From Desulfogranum marinum (lineage in GTDB: Bacteria > Desulfobacterota > Desulfobulbia > Desulfobulbales > Desulfobulbaceae): a DNA stretch of 64,000 nucleotides. Below the pieces are notes generated by a model. It saw only the letters and a list, made by a program, of their open reading frames with translations, was not told where the DNA came from and ran no database searches. Position 1 is the first letter of the stretch. Each line of letters begins with the position of its first letter. Below, one piece after another: positions 54,524 to 63,890 of this stretch. The DNA is taken from the NCBI RefSeq assembly GCF_016918565.1, contig NZ_JAFFQD010000031.1, forward strand, positions 1 through 64,000, read 5' to 3'. The translations under genes were made by a program, and so were the position numbers.

Positions 54524-54727
54524 AAACACCCTAAGTTGGAGTATAAAGCAACATTGATTAGCTTTATTGTGGCAATATTAACATTCAGTGATCAGCCGTT
54601 AAAGCACCTTCTCAGGAATAGCGTAAACTTCTTGAATTGTACTGGAAGTTGTCCTATGCAAGCTAACAGGAAGCACCGTCAGTTGGAGTGAGAGAAAGCA
54701 TTGATTACGTTTGATTTGGTAATGTTA
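54524..54727. repeat. 57-nt imperfect direct repeat upstream of mscS
   Basis: 54524-54580 and 54671-54727 align without gaps at 40 of 57 positions; conserved words include AGTTGGAGT, CATTGATTA and a shared TTA end. They lie 185 and 38 bp before the MscS-type start and could be promoter elements or a small duplicated unit. Confidence 0.5.
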
Positions 54728-54764
54728 TATCATATTGTTTTTTGGGCCCATAAAGGAGGTCACT

Positions 54765-56771
54765 GTGTTTAATTTGTGCTCGACAATTGGTTACCTCACC
54801 GCCTTTCGGTGGTGGCTTGCCCTCGTCTTGATTTGCTGCGCCGCCACTTTCATTCACGCCCAGGAAGCTACAGAAAGCAAATCGGTTGGGGATGACATGT
54901 TCGCAGGGACGCAGCAAGCTGCCAGCGATAACCCCACAATCAAACCCATCCGTACGGATAGTCCACGTGACACGCTAAAATCTTTTCTCCGTCTTAGAGA
55001 CGAGCTAGAAGAGACCTTGCAAACCTATAGGTCAAGCAAATCCCGTGAGCTTGCCGATAAATTGCAGGTCATTGTCTCCCAGATTCGTGCACTGCTCGAC
55101 CTGTCATCAGTTCCACCGTCGTCTCGTCGTACGATCGGAGTCGAAACAGCTGCCTATTTACTCGACATCTTTGGCCGTGTCAAATTGCCTAAACTCGCAA
55201 GTGTTCCAGAAGAAGAGTCCTTCGACGATGCTGTATCACCTGCAAAATGGCGAATCCCCAGCACTCCGATCCAAATCGTCAGGATCGATGAGGGAGCCCG
55301 TCAAGGGGAGTTTCTGTTTAGTAAGCGCATGGTTATTGTGGCGCCGCGGTTCTATAAAGTTATTGAAGATCTACCTCTGCAAACGTCTTTGCCCATCATT
55401 AGCTGGCATCGCACTTTTCCCCAGATGACAGGACCGATGATCCCGGCAATGGTTCTCAGAAGCGTTCCGCAGATTCTGCGCAACCTCTGGCTGGACACAC
55501 CAAAGTGGAAAATTATTGCGGTGGTCCTCATTAGTACCCTCGCAGCGCTGCTGCTGTTCGTCTTTCATCGATTGATCAACCGCCGAGAAACCGAAAACCG
55601 GGTCGGCTTCCTACTGCGTCGTGCTCTGACGCCAATCGCTATCCTCGTTGTGGTCTGGAGCCTAAATGATTTCTTTGTCAACCAAATCTATGTTTCAGGT
55701 GCATTCTCGACCGTGGTTGTCGATACTACAACCATTTTGATTACTGCCGGTACGATCTGGTTTTTTTGGCTGGCCATACTCACCATATTCGAGCGCATCA
55801 TCCAGGCACGTGATATCTCGCCAGATAGCTTTGACGCGAACCTCTGGGGCATTGGTGCCCGTACCATCGGAACCTTGGTTAGCATGGTGATAATAGGTAA
55901 TGCAGCACAGAATTTGGGGCTGCCTCTCTATAGCGTTGTAGCTGGACTTGGTATTGGCGGTTTGGCCGTCGCGCTTGCGATTCGCCCGACTCTCGAAAAC
56001 CTCATCGGCGGCATCATGCTCTATCTGGACCAGCCCGTGCGGATCGGTGATTTCTGCTCTTTCGGCGACAAAAATGGCACCGTCGAGAGTATCGGGGTGC
56101 GCACATCCAAGATCCGGGCGATCGATCGCACTTTGATTTCGATTCCCAACTCTACCCTCGCAGATATGCAACTGACCAACTGGGCGAAATGCGATCGGAT
56201 GCTGATCACCACGACCATCGGTCTACGCTACGAGACCGAAAATGATCAATTGCGCTATGTGCTTGCGAAGTTTCGCGAGATGCTCCATGCCCATCCTAAG
56301 ATCGACTCCGAAACGGTGCGCGTGCGCTTCGCAGATTTTGGTCAATCTTCCCTCGATATTGGGGTTCGGATATATGCACTGACCCGAGACTTCAACGAGT
56401 ACCACGCCATACGCGAAGACGTCCTGCTGCGAATGAGCGACATAGTTAAAAATTCAGGAAGCGGCTTTGCCTTCCCCTCACAGACCCTCTATATGGGACG
56501 CGACGACGGTCTTGACGTTGAGCGTGGCGAAACGGCTGCGAAAGAAGTTGAATCCTGGCGTAGAGCCGGCAAGTTGCCGTTTCCAAGACTTGATCCAGGC
56601 AAAATTGATCAGCTCAAAGATACTCTCGACTATCCGCCGCGGGGGTCAGTCGAGGCGGGCTCTTTAGAGTCACAGGTGTGGGAGACGTCTGAAGGGCTCT
56701 CCGCTGAGCCGCATGACGAAGATGAGAGCGATCGTGAATTATCATCGCAAAAACGTGATGACCTTTCATAG
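54765..56771 (+). CDS. MscS-family mechanosensitive channel
   Basis: 668 residues. A signal-like N-terminus (ALVLICCAATFIHAQ), a periplasmic region of about 200 residues, four or five membrane helices (about 255-400), then the MscS core: pore helix SVVAGLGIGGLAVALAIRPTLENLIGGIMLYLDQPVRIGDF and the beta domain with GTVESIGVRTSKIRAIDRTLISIPNS. It releases solutes on hypo-osmotic shock. The start codon is GTG at 54765 with AAAGGAGGT; a TTG ten codons earlier has none. The acidic C-terminal tail (about 60 residues) is longer than usual. Confidence 0.93.
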   Translation: MFNLCSTIGYLTAFRWWLALVLICCAATFIHAQEATESKSVGDDMFAGTQQAASDNPTIKPIRTDSPRDTLKSFLRLRDELEETLQTYRSSKSRELADKLQVIVSQIRALLDLSSVPPSSRRTIGVETAAYLLDIFGRVKLPKLASVPEEESFDDAVSPAKWRIPSTPIQIVRIDEGARQGEFLFSKRMVIVAPRFYKVIEDLPLQTSLPIISWHRTFPQMTGPMIPAMVLRSVPQILRNLWLDTPKWKIIAVVLISTLAALLLFVFHRLINRRETENRVGFLLRRALTPIAILVVVWSLNDFFVNQIYVSGAFSTVVVDTTTILITAGTIWFFWLAILTIFERIIQARDISPDSFDANLWGIGARTIGTLVSMVIIGNAAQNLGLPLYSVVAGLGIGGLAVALAIRPTLENLIGGIMLYLDQPVRIGDFCSFGDKNGTVESIGVRTSKIRAIDRTLISIPNSTLADMQLTNWAKCDRMLITTTIGLRYETENDQLRYVLAKFREMLHAHPKIDSETVRVRFADFGQSSLDIGVRIYALTRDFNEYHAIREDVLLRMSDIVKNSGSGFAFPSQTLYMGRDDGLDVERGETAAKEVESWRRAGKLPFPRLDPGKIDQLKDTLDYPPRGSVEAGSLESQVWETSEGLSAEPHDEDESDRELSSQKRDDLS

Positions 56772-57495
56772 GGTTAACAGTGATGATACGTAAATTATAT
56801 CACCACATTGACCATTACCGAAAAATTGGCACGTTGCTGGAGATCTTCCTGCCTACCATATGAGGCTTTTTTGGTTTCTCTGGAATATATCAGAAAAGTT
56901 TTGGTGGTTAATATTGTTGCGTCTTTATAAAAAAGAACTCCCAGGCGGGTGTGGTTAATTTAGTTACACTGAAGGTTTGAAGGCTCTGCTATATACTGAA
57001 ATTGACGTTTCTACTGTGATCTTAAATAAATGCGCTTTATCGAGACGTTAAGGGCTACTATTGGCAACGTTAACCATTGAAACAAAACTGCAGCTTAGGA
57101 CTAATTCCTGTTGCTCTTAAAATGGGATGAGGTGAGGAGTCTCACTGACCTTGGGAATCAAGATCAGCGATGCACAGGAACAAGGTTAAATTTTAGCAAT
57201 CACTAAATAATATGAGATTTGTACTGGTAACCTAATATCGAGGTTATTCTAAGTGTGTTGAATCATCTCACGACCTCCGATTATCTAAGGTATGATTACA
57301 TAACCAGACAATTAAGAGATCGCAAGATAGTTAATCACTCCCACCGTTCATTTCAAACTGCAATGTAAATAAAAAGCTCAATTCTCAATGTTTATAGGTA
57401 TTTTTCAAATAAAAACATGCGGCAGCCATAGACAAGAAGAACTTTCATCGTTTGAACACTACTAAAAACAGCATTTCCCAATTTGTATCCATTGA
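56772..57495. other. Long gene-free region after mscS
   Basis: 724 bp between convergent genes, AT-rich, with no credible coding frame, repeat or strong terminator seen. Confidence 0.35.
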
Positions 57496-58296
57496 TTATG
57501 GCTTGTAGTTGGTCATGCCCGGTCCTGTCAAATCATACACGTTGAAGAATTCGTCCGGCATGATGGTAGCCATACCATTCTCAGGTCTTTCGATTAAATC
57601 CTCCTCAAGTGTTTTGACCCTAAACTTCCAGCCATCAGGTAATTTTTTGAACTGGGCCATTCCTGCAGCAACAAACTCTTTATAGGTGTGTTGTGGGGTT
57701 ACCCCCAATTGAAACCCTTTCATGACCCAGGTATTGCCTTCTTGATCATCAAGAAGCAATACGGTTGTTCCCTTGTTCCAGCCAATGCCACTTTTTCGAG
57801 CAATGTGTTTGGGCTTGTACGGTTTACTTTCTGATACGCCGCCGGTGTTGCTTCCCATGTCCAGCTGACCAACCCATGGGGCCGAGATACCATTGAATTC
57901 CCGTATTACTCCAGCCTCTATTTCCGTCCAATCAGGTAACCATAATTTGGGGCCGTTCAATGACGCATTCAAAACTCCGTACTCTTTTTTGATCTTCTCA
58001 AAATCAAGCCCTTCTACCAGCGCCTGCGCAGCAGTATCTTTGGTTGCAGGAATTCCCTGAGGCGTGAACATCGTGTTGTAACAGGCAGCGACCAATTTAT
58101 GGGTATTGGGATCTTTGAAAGCAAGAAACATTTCAATATAACGTGTCTGGTGCATTTCATTGACAACCCTATGCTTTGCATCTGCACCGTCGAGAAGCAC
58201 CTCTGGTGTTTCCGATGCGCCGGCTAAGGCTATACCCGGCAAAACACCTATCAAGCATACAGTTGCAATCTTTAGTGCGACTGTCTTCATCTTCAT
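57496..58296 (-). CDS. Hypothetical periplasmic protein beside DUF1254
   Basis: 266 residues with a clean signal peptide (VCLIGVLPGIALA). The rest is soluble, with conserved-looking blocks such as MFTPQGIPATKDTAAQALVEGLDFEKIKKEYGVLN and MATIMPDEFFNVYDLTGPGMTNY. The ATG at 58296 has AAAGGAG upstream. It lies 44 bp after the DUF1254 gene and is probably co-transcribed with it. Function unknown. Confidence 0.78.
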   Translation of the reverse strand: MKMKTVALKIATVCLIGVLPGIALAGASETPEVLLDGADAKHRVVNEMHQTRYIEMFLAFKDPNTHKLVAACYNTMFTPQGIPATKDTAAQALVEGLDFEKIKKEYGVLNASLNGPKLWLPDWTEIEAGVIREFNGISAPWVGQLDMGSNTGGVSESKPYKPKHIARKSGIGWNKGTTVLLLDDQEGNTWVMKGFQLGVTPQHTYKEFVAAGMAQFKKLPDGWKFRVKTLEEDLIERPENGMATIMPDEFFNVYDLTGPGMTNYKP

Positions 58297-58340
58297 TCTT
58301 TGTCTCCTTTCGTTATCCATTTTGCAGTTATAGTCTATTC

Positions 58341-59354
58341 CTACTGCACCGGTCCGGCTTGAGGAAAAGTCCAAAACCCGTCAATTACTTTCTGTTGCGG
58401 CCGGTACATTCTTACGATGTAATTCCAGCCTGGGGTGATAGGTAGATAGTTTTTCCTTGTAGAGTCACCACCAAAATGAACGGTCACAGACCCGTCCGAA
58501 TTTTTCTCGGCGGTCACGTTATTAACAGAGTATGCATTTATGTCATTTTTCTGCATGAATCCTTTGGCGTTGTAGACCGTGAGTGACACAAAGCCATCCA
58601 CTGGGACTTTCTCTGACACAGTGAGGACATAAGGAGTTTTGCCGTCATTTTTCTCGGGAACCACGTTGACATAAATGGCATCCTTGTCCGGATTTCCCCC
58701 CCAGCCGTAGGCTGTGCCAAGTAAATGGCTTATAGGGTCGATTTCGTTTTTGTTGCCAAACATGCCTCTGGCGCTGTCTCTGGTCGCCGCTAAAACGTTG
58801 ATTGCGTCACGGACCTTGGTAAGAGATGCAACATCCCAATCAGGAATGACGAAAGCACCTGGACTTTTTTGCCGTACGATTATCTGATTTTGCAGACTAT
58901 TTGCGGCCTTAATATCGGCAGGGTTACCAGCATCGACGAAGGTCCTGATCAGAATACAAAGGTAGCGCGTGCCGACCTTATCCCTCGTAAAGGTGTATTC
59001 GCCTTGGTCATAGTCGACTCCAAGCGTGTAATGGCCCTGATTGATGATCTGCATAGACTGAAACCTCCCTTTGCTGTCAGGTTTCACAACCGTAACCGGC
59101 TCAGTGAGGTCAAAGACCCCAAAGGAGTAAAGTGTATCACGATTCATGCGAATAACTTTCTGTTGATCAATTGGTGTGGGGTTTCGAATATGAAAAAACT
59201 TCCCCAATGCTCCCTGCTCGACATAACTGTTCATCGTCATGTCAGTCTCTGCACGAATGAAATTATCAACTGTTACCTTTTCTGATGCATTGACGAAGCA
59301 TGGTAGTAAAAGAGACAATCCGATAACGATAATACCAAATAAAGAATGTTTCAT
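58341..59354 (-). CDS. DUF1254/DUF1214 periplasmic protein
   Basis: 337 residues with a signal peptide (LLLPCFVNA). The DUF1254 part (FIRAETDMTMNSYV, VIRMNRDTLYSFGVFDLTEPVTV) precedes a DUF1214 C-terminus (GFVSLTVYNAKGFMQKND, NYLPITPGWNYIVRMYRPQQKVIDGFW). The family is widespread and uncharacterised, often linked to cell envelope or lipid-related loci. ATG 59354 follows GGAG at 10 nt. Confidence 0.88.
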   Translation of the reverse strand: MKHSLFGIIVIGLSLLLPCFVNASEKVTVDNFIRAETDMTMNSYVEQGALGKFFHIRNPTPIDQQKVIRMNRDTLYSFGVFDLTEPVTVVKPDSKGRFQSMQIINQGHYTLGVDYDQGEYTFTRDKVGTRYLCILIRTFVDAGNPADIKAANSLQNQIIVRQKSPGAFVIPDWDVASLTKVRDAINVLAATRDSARGMFGNKNEIDPISHLLGTAYGWGGNPDKDAIYVNVVPEKNDGKTPYVLTVSEKVPVDGFVSLTVYNAKGFMQKNDINAYSVNNVTAEKNSDGSVTVHFGGDSTRKNYLPITPGWNYIVRMYRPQQKVIDGFWTFPQAGPVQ

Positions 59355-59578
59355 AGCGTTGTTACTCCATGTTAGCTTTGGTGATCTAATAGTCCTCTTA
59401 TCGTAACTACTCACGGGGTTGATAACTCCTTGATGTATTATACTGAAATCTGTAAAGGCTTACAGCGCTCTCATATTTGGACCAGTACTATTTTTTCCAG
59501 GTAAGCAAAGACTCCGAGTAACTATTGAGCGAAGATCTAAAAACTGTCAATCTACCCCGAATTGTAACTGTTCAGCAG

Positions 59579-59670
59579 TGCTCCAAATGTTCACAAGCTG
59601 ACCGATTAGCTATACATCGGTATGTTGAGCGGGCAGATCGTGGAGAGTTGGGGTGCTGCTGAATAGTTGC
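59579..59670. repeat. Transposon-end-like repeat, copy 2
   Basis: Second copy of the 49197-49312 sequence: 32 identical nt, then diverged similarity through GCGGGCAG, GAGAGTTGGGG and GCTGCTGA. The 59355-59784 interval holds no gene besides this. Confidence 0.6.
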
Positions 59671-59784
59671 GACTCCGATATCAAAGGTATGCTTATGGTA
59701 ATTTTTTAGGCACACCTCAACCTTGAACGAAAGCTCTACTTATTCAAGACACTTTTAAAGCAAGTACGTTTATAGATGGCGCGT

Positions 59785-60390
59785 TCAAATATCAAAAAGA
59801 GTCTTGGAGATTTCTTTGGAGAGCATCATAACAAGAGTACTCTGTGCTTCTACAAGTGCATCATAGCCATCTTGTTGAATCGGTGCTTTAAAGTCCCCAT
59901 GATGAATCACAAGCAGCGTGTTCTCTGTTTTGTCGTAAATTGCCCATGTTGCCTTAAGAGATGCATATTCTCCCAAGCGACCGTCAAATTGATGCACATC
60001 CAGACTCAATCGAATTTCGGGAGTAAAATACTGCTCCCATGGGCGAACCATTACTTTATCGGTTTGTAGTATTCTACGCAGATTATCCGTCAAAATGCGT
60101 AAAAAATCACTTTCAAGTGACCCACCCCATCTATGAAATTCGTTTATTAGCAAACGATTTTTTTGAGAACGGGTCACAATTTCCGGACGGTCCAATTCAC
60201 TGGGAAATTTAATCGGGCCGATACCAATGGATAAAGGCCATTTTTTTGAGGGGGCAATGTGACTGCTATTATTCTCAGCAGATGGAATTAATGTATAATA
60301 GACAGAGTCAGGTGTTGATATGACGCAACCATGAATGAATACAGTCAGAAAGATAACAACCAGCATTGTATACTGAGATTTAAAAAACAC
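59785..60390 (-). CDS. pqiC: PqiC-like outer-membrane lipoprotein
   Basis: 201 residues with lipobox (TVFIHGCVIS) and the ABC-auxiliary/PqiC pattern: VYYTLIPS, IGIGPIKFPSELDRPEIVTR, FHRWGGSLESDFLRILTDNL. It is the outer-membrane partner of the PqiB tube. Start is GTG, overlapping the pqiB stop by one base with GAGGAAA upstream. Last gene of the pqi operon. Confidence 0.9.
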   Translation of the reverse strand: MFFKSQYTMLVVIFLTVFIHGCVISTPDSVYYTLIPSAENNSSHIAPSKKWPLSIGIGPIKFPSELDRPEIVTRSQKNRLLINEFHRWGGSLESDFLRILTDNLRRILQTDKVMVRPWEQYFTPEIRLSLDVHQFDGRLGEYASLKATWAIYDKTENTLLVIHHGDFKAPIQQDGYDALVEAQSTLVMMLSKEISKTLFDI

Positions 60391-62054
60391 TATTTCCTCT
60401 TCGCTTTTTTGCCTTGAAGCAAAGCTTCCGGGTGTCGCTCAAGCATATCGGCAAGATTATTGATCGACCTAGACGCTTTGGCAATTTCTTCGAGTGACTT
60501 AATCAAATTGCTTTGCACTGGTGAATCTGCACTCAGCCATCCTCTTACCTCTGTCGTCAGTTCATGCAGCTGTTGTAGAGTCGCTGTTATTTCAGGTATT
60601 GTATCTGCATTAAAATCGTTCGCAGTTTCATCAAGTTCAGCGAGAACGCTGCGCAAAGAATGTATCGATTCCAAAACAGCCGGACTTCCAATTATTTTTT
60701 CAATATTTGTTAAAGAATTTTGCAGGCTCTTACTAATCTCTTCAATGGGGAGTTTATCCACCCGGTTTATAAAATTAACCACGCCATTCAGCACTTCCTG
60801 TGTTGAAGAAGGGACACTTGGAACAACGAGCAGATTATTATACCTTTTCTCCTTTATTTCAGTTTTATCTGGGTAGTAATCAATATCTACCAGCAATTGA
60901 CCGGTTAAAAGGCTCCCTGTCTTAAGTTGTGCCCGAAGACCATTTCTCATCATTTCTTTAACCTGTTGATCAAGGTTTCTTTGCTTTTCGTCTGTCAATC
61001 CAAGTCGATCTCTCTCAACATCTAATAACACCATGGTGGAAAAATTGAGCTTGTCCTGGGAAAGCTTCAACGCGACATCTGTGACTTTTCCGATCTGTAT
61101 TCCACGAAATTCAACAGGGGCTCCGATGGACAGCCCACGAATAGACTCAAAAAACTCTACATAATATTGATGCCTCATCTGATACTGATCATCTTTTGCC
61201 TCATTACGTGACTCGTATAGCCTGAACTTTGTATGTTCAGAAGGCAGTTCTGCAAGTGGTTGATCGCCAAAGGTGCCAAAAGCAACTCCCCCAATAATAA
61301 GTGATACGACAGATTCGGTATCAACCTGAATTCCGTTTGCGGTAAGTTGTACATCAAGACCGCTGGCTAGCCAAAACCGTGTGTTTTTACGGACAAACCG
61401 GTCGTAGGGAGAATCTATGAAGATGTTGACATCTACGGTTTTTCCAGCGGTATCCATTTGGTACTCTACTACTTGGCCTACTTTTACTTGGCGGAAATAA
61501 ACCGGGGACCCTGGGTTGAGTGAACCAAGACGAGGTGCAGCCAGTTGGAAGAAGGTTCCTTTAGTGGTATTGGTAACAATGGGGGCTGTTTCAAGTCCGA
61601 TAAAGTCTCTTTGCTCTTTTCCTTTTGCTGATGGTTCGATTCCGATATACGCACCACCAAGGAGTGTGCTGAGTCCACTTACTTGCCCTGCTGAAACGCG
61701 AGCCCGAACAACCCAAAATTTTGTCTGATCAGTCAGATATGATTCACTGCCTTTGTTCATTTGCACATCAAGGACAACCTTGGATAAATTTTCATTGATA
61801 TGTATGGATTCAACCACACCAACGTCAACTGATTTGTACTTGACCTTTGTTTCTCCCGCTTTAAGTCCTTCCGCAGTAGAAAATGACAGTGTTATGGTTG
61901 GGCCTTTTTCAGTTATAGCCTTATAAGCGAGCCAGCCGCCTATGAGTAGGGCAACAATTGGTATCAGCCAAACAATAGAGATGGAGCGTTGGCTCTTGAT
62001 AACCGGATCAGCAGTTTGCAACACCGATTGTTTTGGTTCAGTATTTTTCTTCAT
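60390..62054 (-). CDS. pqiB: PqiB-like MCE protein
   Basis: 554 residues: one N-terminal membrane helix (about 24-46) and three MCE/MlaD domains (SFSTAEGLKAGETKVKYKSVDVG; LGSLNPGSPVYFRQVKVGQVVEY; SIRGLSIGAPVEFRGIQIGKVTDV), then a helical C-terminal part. PqiB forms a tube for lipid movement between inner and outer membranes. Start at 62054 overlaps the second pqiA by 17 bp; an ORF open to 62180 lies inside pqiA and is not used. Confidence 0.93.
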   Translation of the reverse strand: MKKNTEPKQSVLQTADPVIKSQRSISIVWLIPIVALLIGGWLAYKAITEKGPTITLSFSTAEGLKAGETKVKYKSVDVGVVESIHINENLSKVVLDVQMNKGSESYLTDQTKFWVVRARVSAGQVSGLSTLLGGAYIGIEPSAKGKEQRDFIGLETAPIVTNTTKGTFFQLAAPRLGSLNPGSPVYFRQVKVGQVVEYQMDTAGKTVDVNIFIDSPYDRFVRKNTRFWLASGLDVQLTANGIQVDTESVVSLIIGGVAFGTFGDQPLAELPSEHTKFRLYESRNEAKDDQYQMRHQYYVEFFESIRGLSIGAPVEFRGIQIGKVTDVALKLSQDKLNFSTMVLLDVERDRLGLTDEKQRNLDQQVKEMMRNGLRAQLKTGSLLTGQLLVDIDYYPDKTEIKEKRYNNLLVVPSVPSSTQEVLNGVVNFINRVDKLPIEEISKSLQNSLTNIEKIIGSPAVLESIHSLRSVLAELDETANDFNADTIPEITATLQQLHELTTEVRGWLSADSPVQSNLIKSLEEIAKASRSINNLADMLERHPEALLQGKKAKRK

Positions 62055-62694
62055 GAGTACTCTGAAGGTTGTCCCAGATAAGGCGAGGATCAAAGGATTC
62101 TGCGGCGAACATAGTGATGACGACGACCATGGCAAAAAATAGAGCACCCATTCCAGCTTCAATATCGGCAAGAGCATCAAAGTGGACCAGTGCGACTAAA
62201 ACAGTGATCACATAAATGTCGAGCATAGACCATCTGCCAACCAGCTCAGTGAGGCGGTAGAGTCTTGTAAAATCTTTGGCGCGACTTATCCAGCGCAGTT
62301 GAACTGAGAGCAGTAAAGTAATAAGGATAACCAGCTTGAGGAGCGGAACAAAAATACTCGCAACAAAAATGACCAAGGCAATGGGCCAGCTGTCGGAATG
62401 AATAAAATATATAACTCCACTCATTATCGTATCGGATTGGACTGTTCCAAGCGATGTGGTGTACGTTACCGGCAAGATATTGGCAGGGATATAGAATATC
62501 GACGCTGCAATGACTAGCGCCCAGGTCCGTGCAACACTCTCTTTTTTTCGGCTGTGCAACGAAGTTCCGCAGCGGGGACAGGCGCTCTTCTGGTCGTACA
62601 GTTTACAAAGCAAATGGCAGCGATGGCAGGATACCAAACCCATCTCTCTAGCCGTTGCGGCGTTTGCAGTTATTGACGATCTATTGATTTCCAT
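62038..62694 (-). CDS. pqiA: PqiA-like membrane protein, second half
   Basis: 218 residues: an N-terminal zinc-ribbon-like CxxC pair (CHRCHLLC and CPRCGTSL) and four membrane helices with PANILPVTYTTSLG and LVGRWSMLDIYVITVLVALV. In E. coli PqiA is one protein with two such halves; here the halves are separate genes that overlap by 25 bp. The ATG at 62694 is the one directly preceding the ribbon. Confidence 0.92.
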   Translation of the reverse strand: MEINRSSITANAATAREMGLVSCHRCHLLCKLYDQKSACPRCGTSLHSRKKESVARTWALVIAASIFYIPANILPVTYTTSLGTVQSDTIMSGVIYFIHSDSWPIALVIFVASIFVPLLKLVILITLLLSVQLRWISRAKDFTRLYRLTELVGRWSMLDIYVITVLVALVHFDALADIEAGMGALFFAMVVVITMFAAESFDPRLIWDNLQSTHEEKY

Positions 62695-63272
62695 ACTACA
62701 TGACCATCCAATGTCACTGTCATTGCTGAAAGTACAAAAACAAGAGCTAAAAAAGCGTATAAAGCCGTACCAGGAATAATTGTTGCCATTTTTACAAGTT
62801 TTATAGCCGATACCAGTATGCCCAGCATGAAAATCTCGAGCATTCCCCAAGGTTTGAGCACCAAATACAGACGAAAGACATTCGCGAGGTAAAGGGGATT
62901 TCTGTTAAAACGAAGTGGAATCAGAATATAGAGCATACACAAAATATGAAGCAACGGTACAAGTACCACAGTAAACAACACCAGTGATGCGATAATAAAC
63001 ATATCCTGCTGGTATAATTGGTGTATGCCCGAGGCCAGTGTTGTCTCACGAATTTTCGAGCCGATCTTGAAGCCGAGAAATGGACAGGTATTTGCAATAA
63101 AAAAGAGGATCGCACCCGCCAAAGTAAAGGCTAGAGATCGGTTTATACTATCACGTTTGGGCCTGTACAATATGCTGCCGCAACGAGAGCAGTAAGCAGT
63201 CTTTCCTATTGGTATATCGCTAAGAGCGTGAACTAAATCACACCCATGGCAGGCTATAAGGTGTTCCACCAT
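62670..63272 (-). CDS. pqiA: PqiA-like membrane protein, first half
   Basis: 200 residues with the matching ribbon (CHGCDLVH and CSRCGSILYRP) and four helices (ANTCPFLGFKIGS, LKPWGMLEIFMLGILVSAIKLV). First gene of the pqiA-pqiA-pqiB-pqiC operon, which handles envelope lipid transport. Upstream (63273-63386) only a weak ACCGCGG/CCGTGGT hairpin is seen. Confidence 0.92.
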   Translation of the reverse strand: MVEHLIACHGCDLVHALSDIPIGKTAYCSRCGSILYRPKRDSINRSLAFTLAGAILFFIANTCPFLGFKIGSKIRETTLASGIHQLYQQDMFIIASLVLFTVVLVPLLHILCMLYILIPLRFNRNPLYLANVFRLYLVLKPWGMLEIFMLGILVSAIKLVKMATIIPGTALYAFLALVFVLSAMTVTLDGHVVWKSIDRQ

Positions 63273-63386
63273 AATATTTTATGTGGTTGAAAACAGTGTA
63301 CCGCGGAATTATCCGTGGTTGTACTGGTGAGTAGGTAGGAATAAAATTCTTTTACTGTCCATTGTATCGACCTTGGATCCCACGAC

Positions 63387-63869
63387 TTAGAATGGCTTTT
63401 CTACTGCGATATACACAAGCTTGTTTCCCATAAAGGCGGCACGATAAAAGCTATCGTTACACTTCTGGTATTGGGTGTTCCCTACGGTGATGGGTAGGCA
63501 TCCTTCTTCTGGAAGAGTTTCCAGTACGGTACCCAATGGTACACCTGAAGCAGGTTGTGGTGACGCTGCCTGTTGTTGAGCGGTTGCAGCCTGCTGCTTT
63601 GCCGTTTCAGCTTCCTGTTGGGCAGCAGCAGCTTGTTGTTGAGAGTAAGCCGCCTGCTGTTGTGCGGCAGCTGCTTGTTGCTGGAAAGCAGAGGCCGCTG
63701 CAGCTGATGTTGCTCTCCCAGCAGAATAGGCAACGACAGCAGTTCTGCGACGTACCCCAAAAATCGCCTGTGCATCCGGTACAAGCTCTACAGGTAACAT
63801 CGGGATATCAATAGTACACATTGCTGCAACAAGCGACATGGGGATCATGATTCGAGTGAGTCGTTTCAT
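63387..63869 (-). CDS. Secreted Gln/Ala-repeat protein
   Basis: 160 residues: an N-terminal hydrophobic export signal, a basic GVRRRTAVVA segment, then a run of QQQAA-type repeats (about 62-108), and a C-terminal globular part (TVLETLPEEGCLPITVGNTQYQKCNDSFYRAAF) with two cysteines. The ATG at 63869 follows CAGGAG. It lies 21 bp after the DUF2092-like gene, a recurrent neighbour, and probably acts with it in the envelope. Confidence 0.8.
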   Translation of the reverse strand: MKRLTRIMIPMSLVAAMCTIDIPMLPVELVPDAQAIFGVRRRTAVVAYSAGRATSAAAASAFQQQAAAAQQQAAYSQQQAAAAQQEAETAKQQAATAQQQAASPQPASGVPLGTVLETLPEEGCLPITVGNTQYQKCNDSFYRAAFMGNKLVYIAVEKPF

Positions 63870-63890
63870 TTGCTGCTCCTGGATCAAAAG

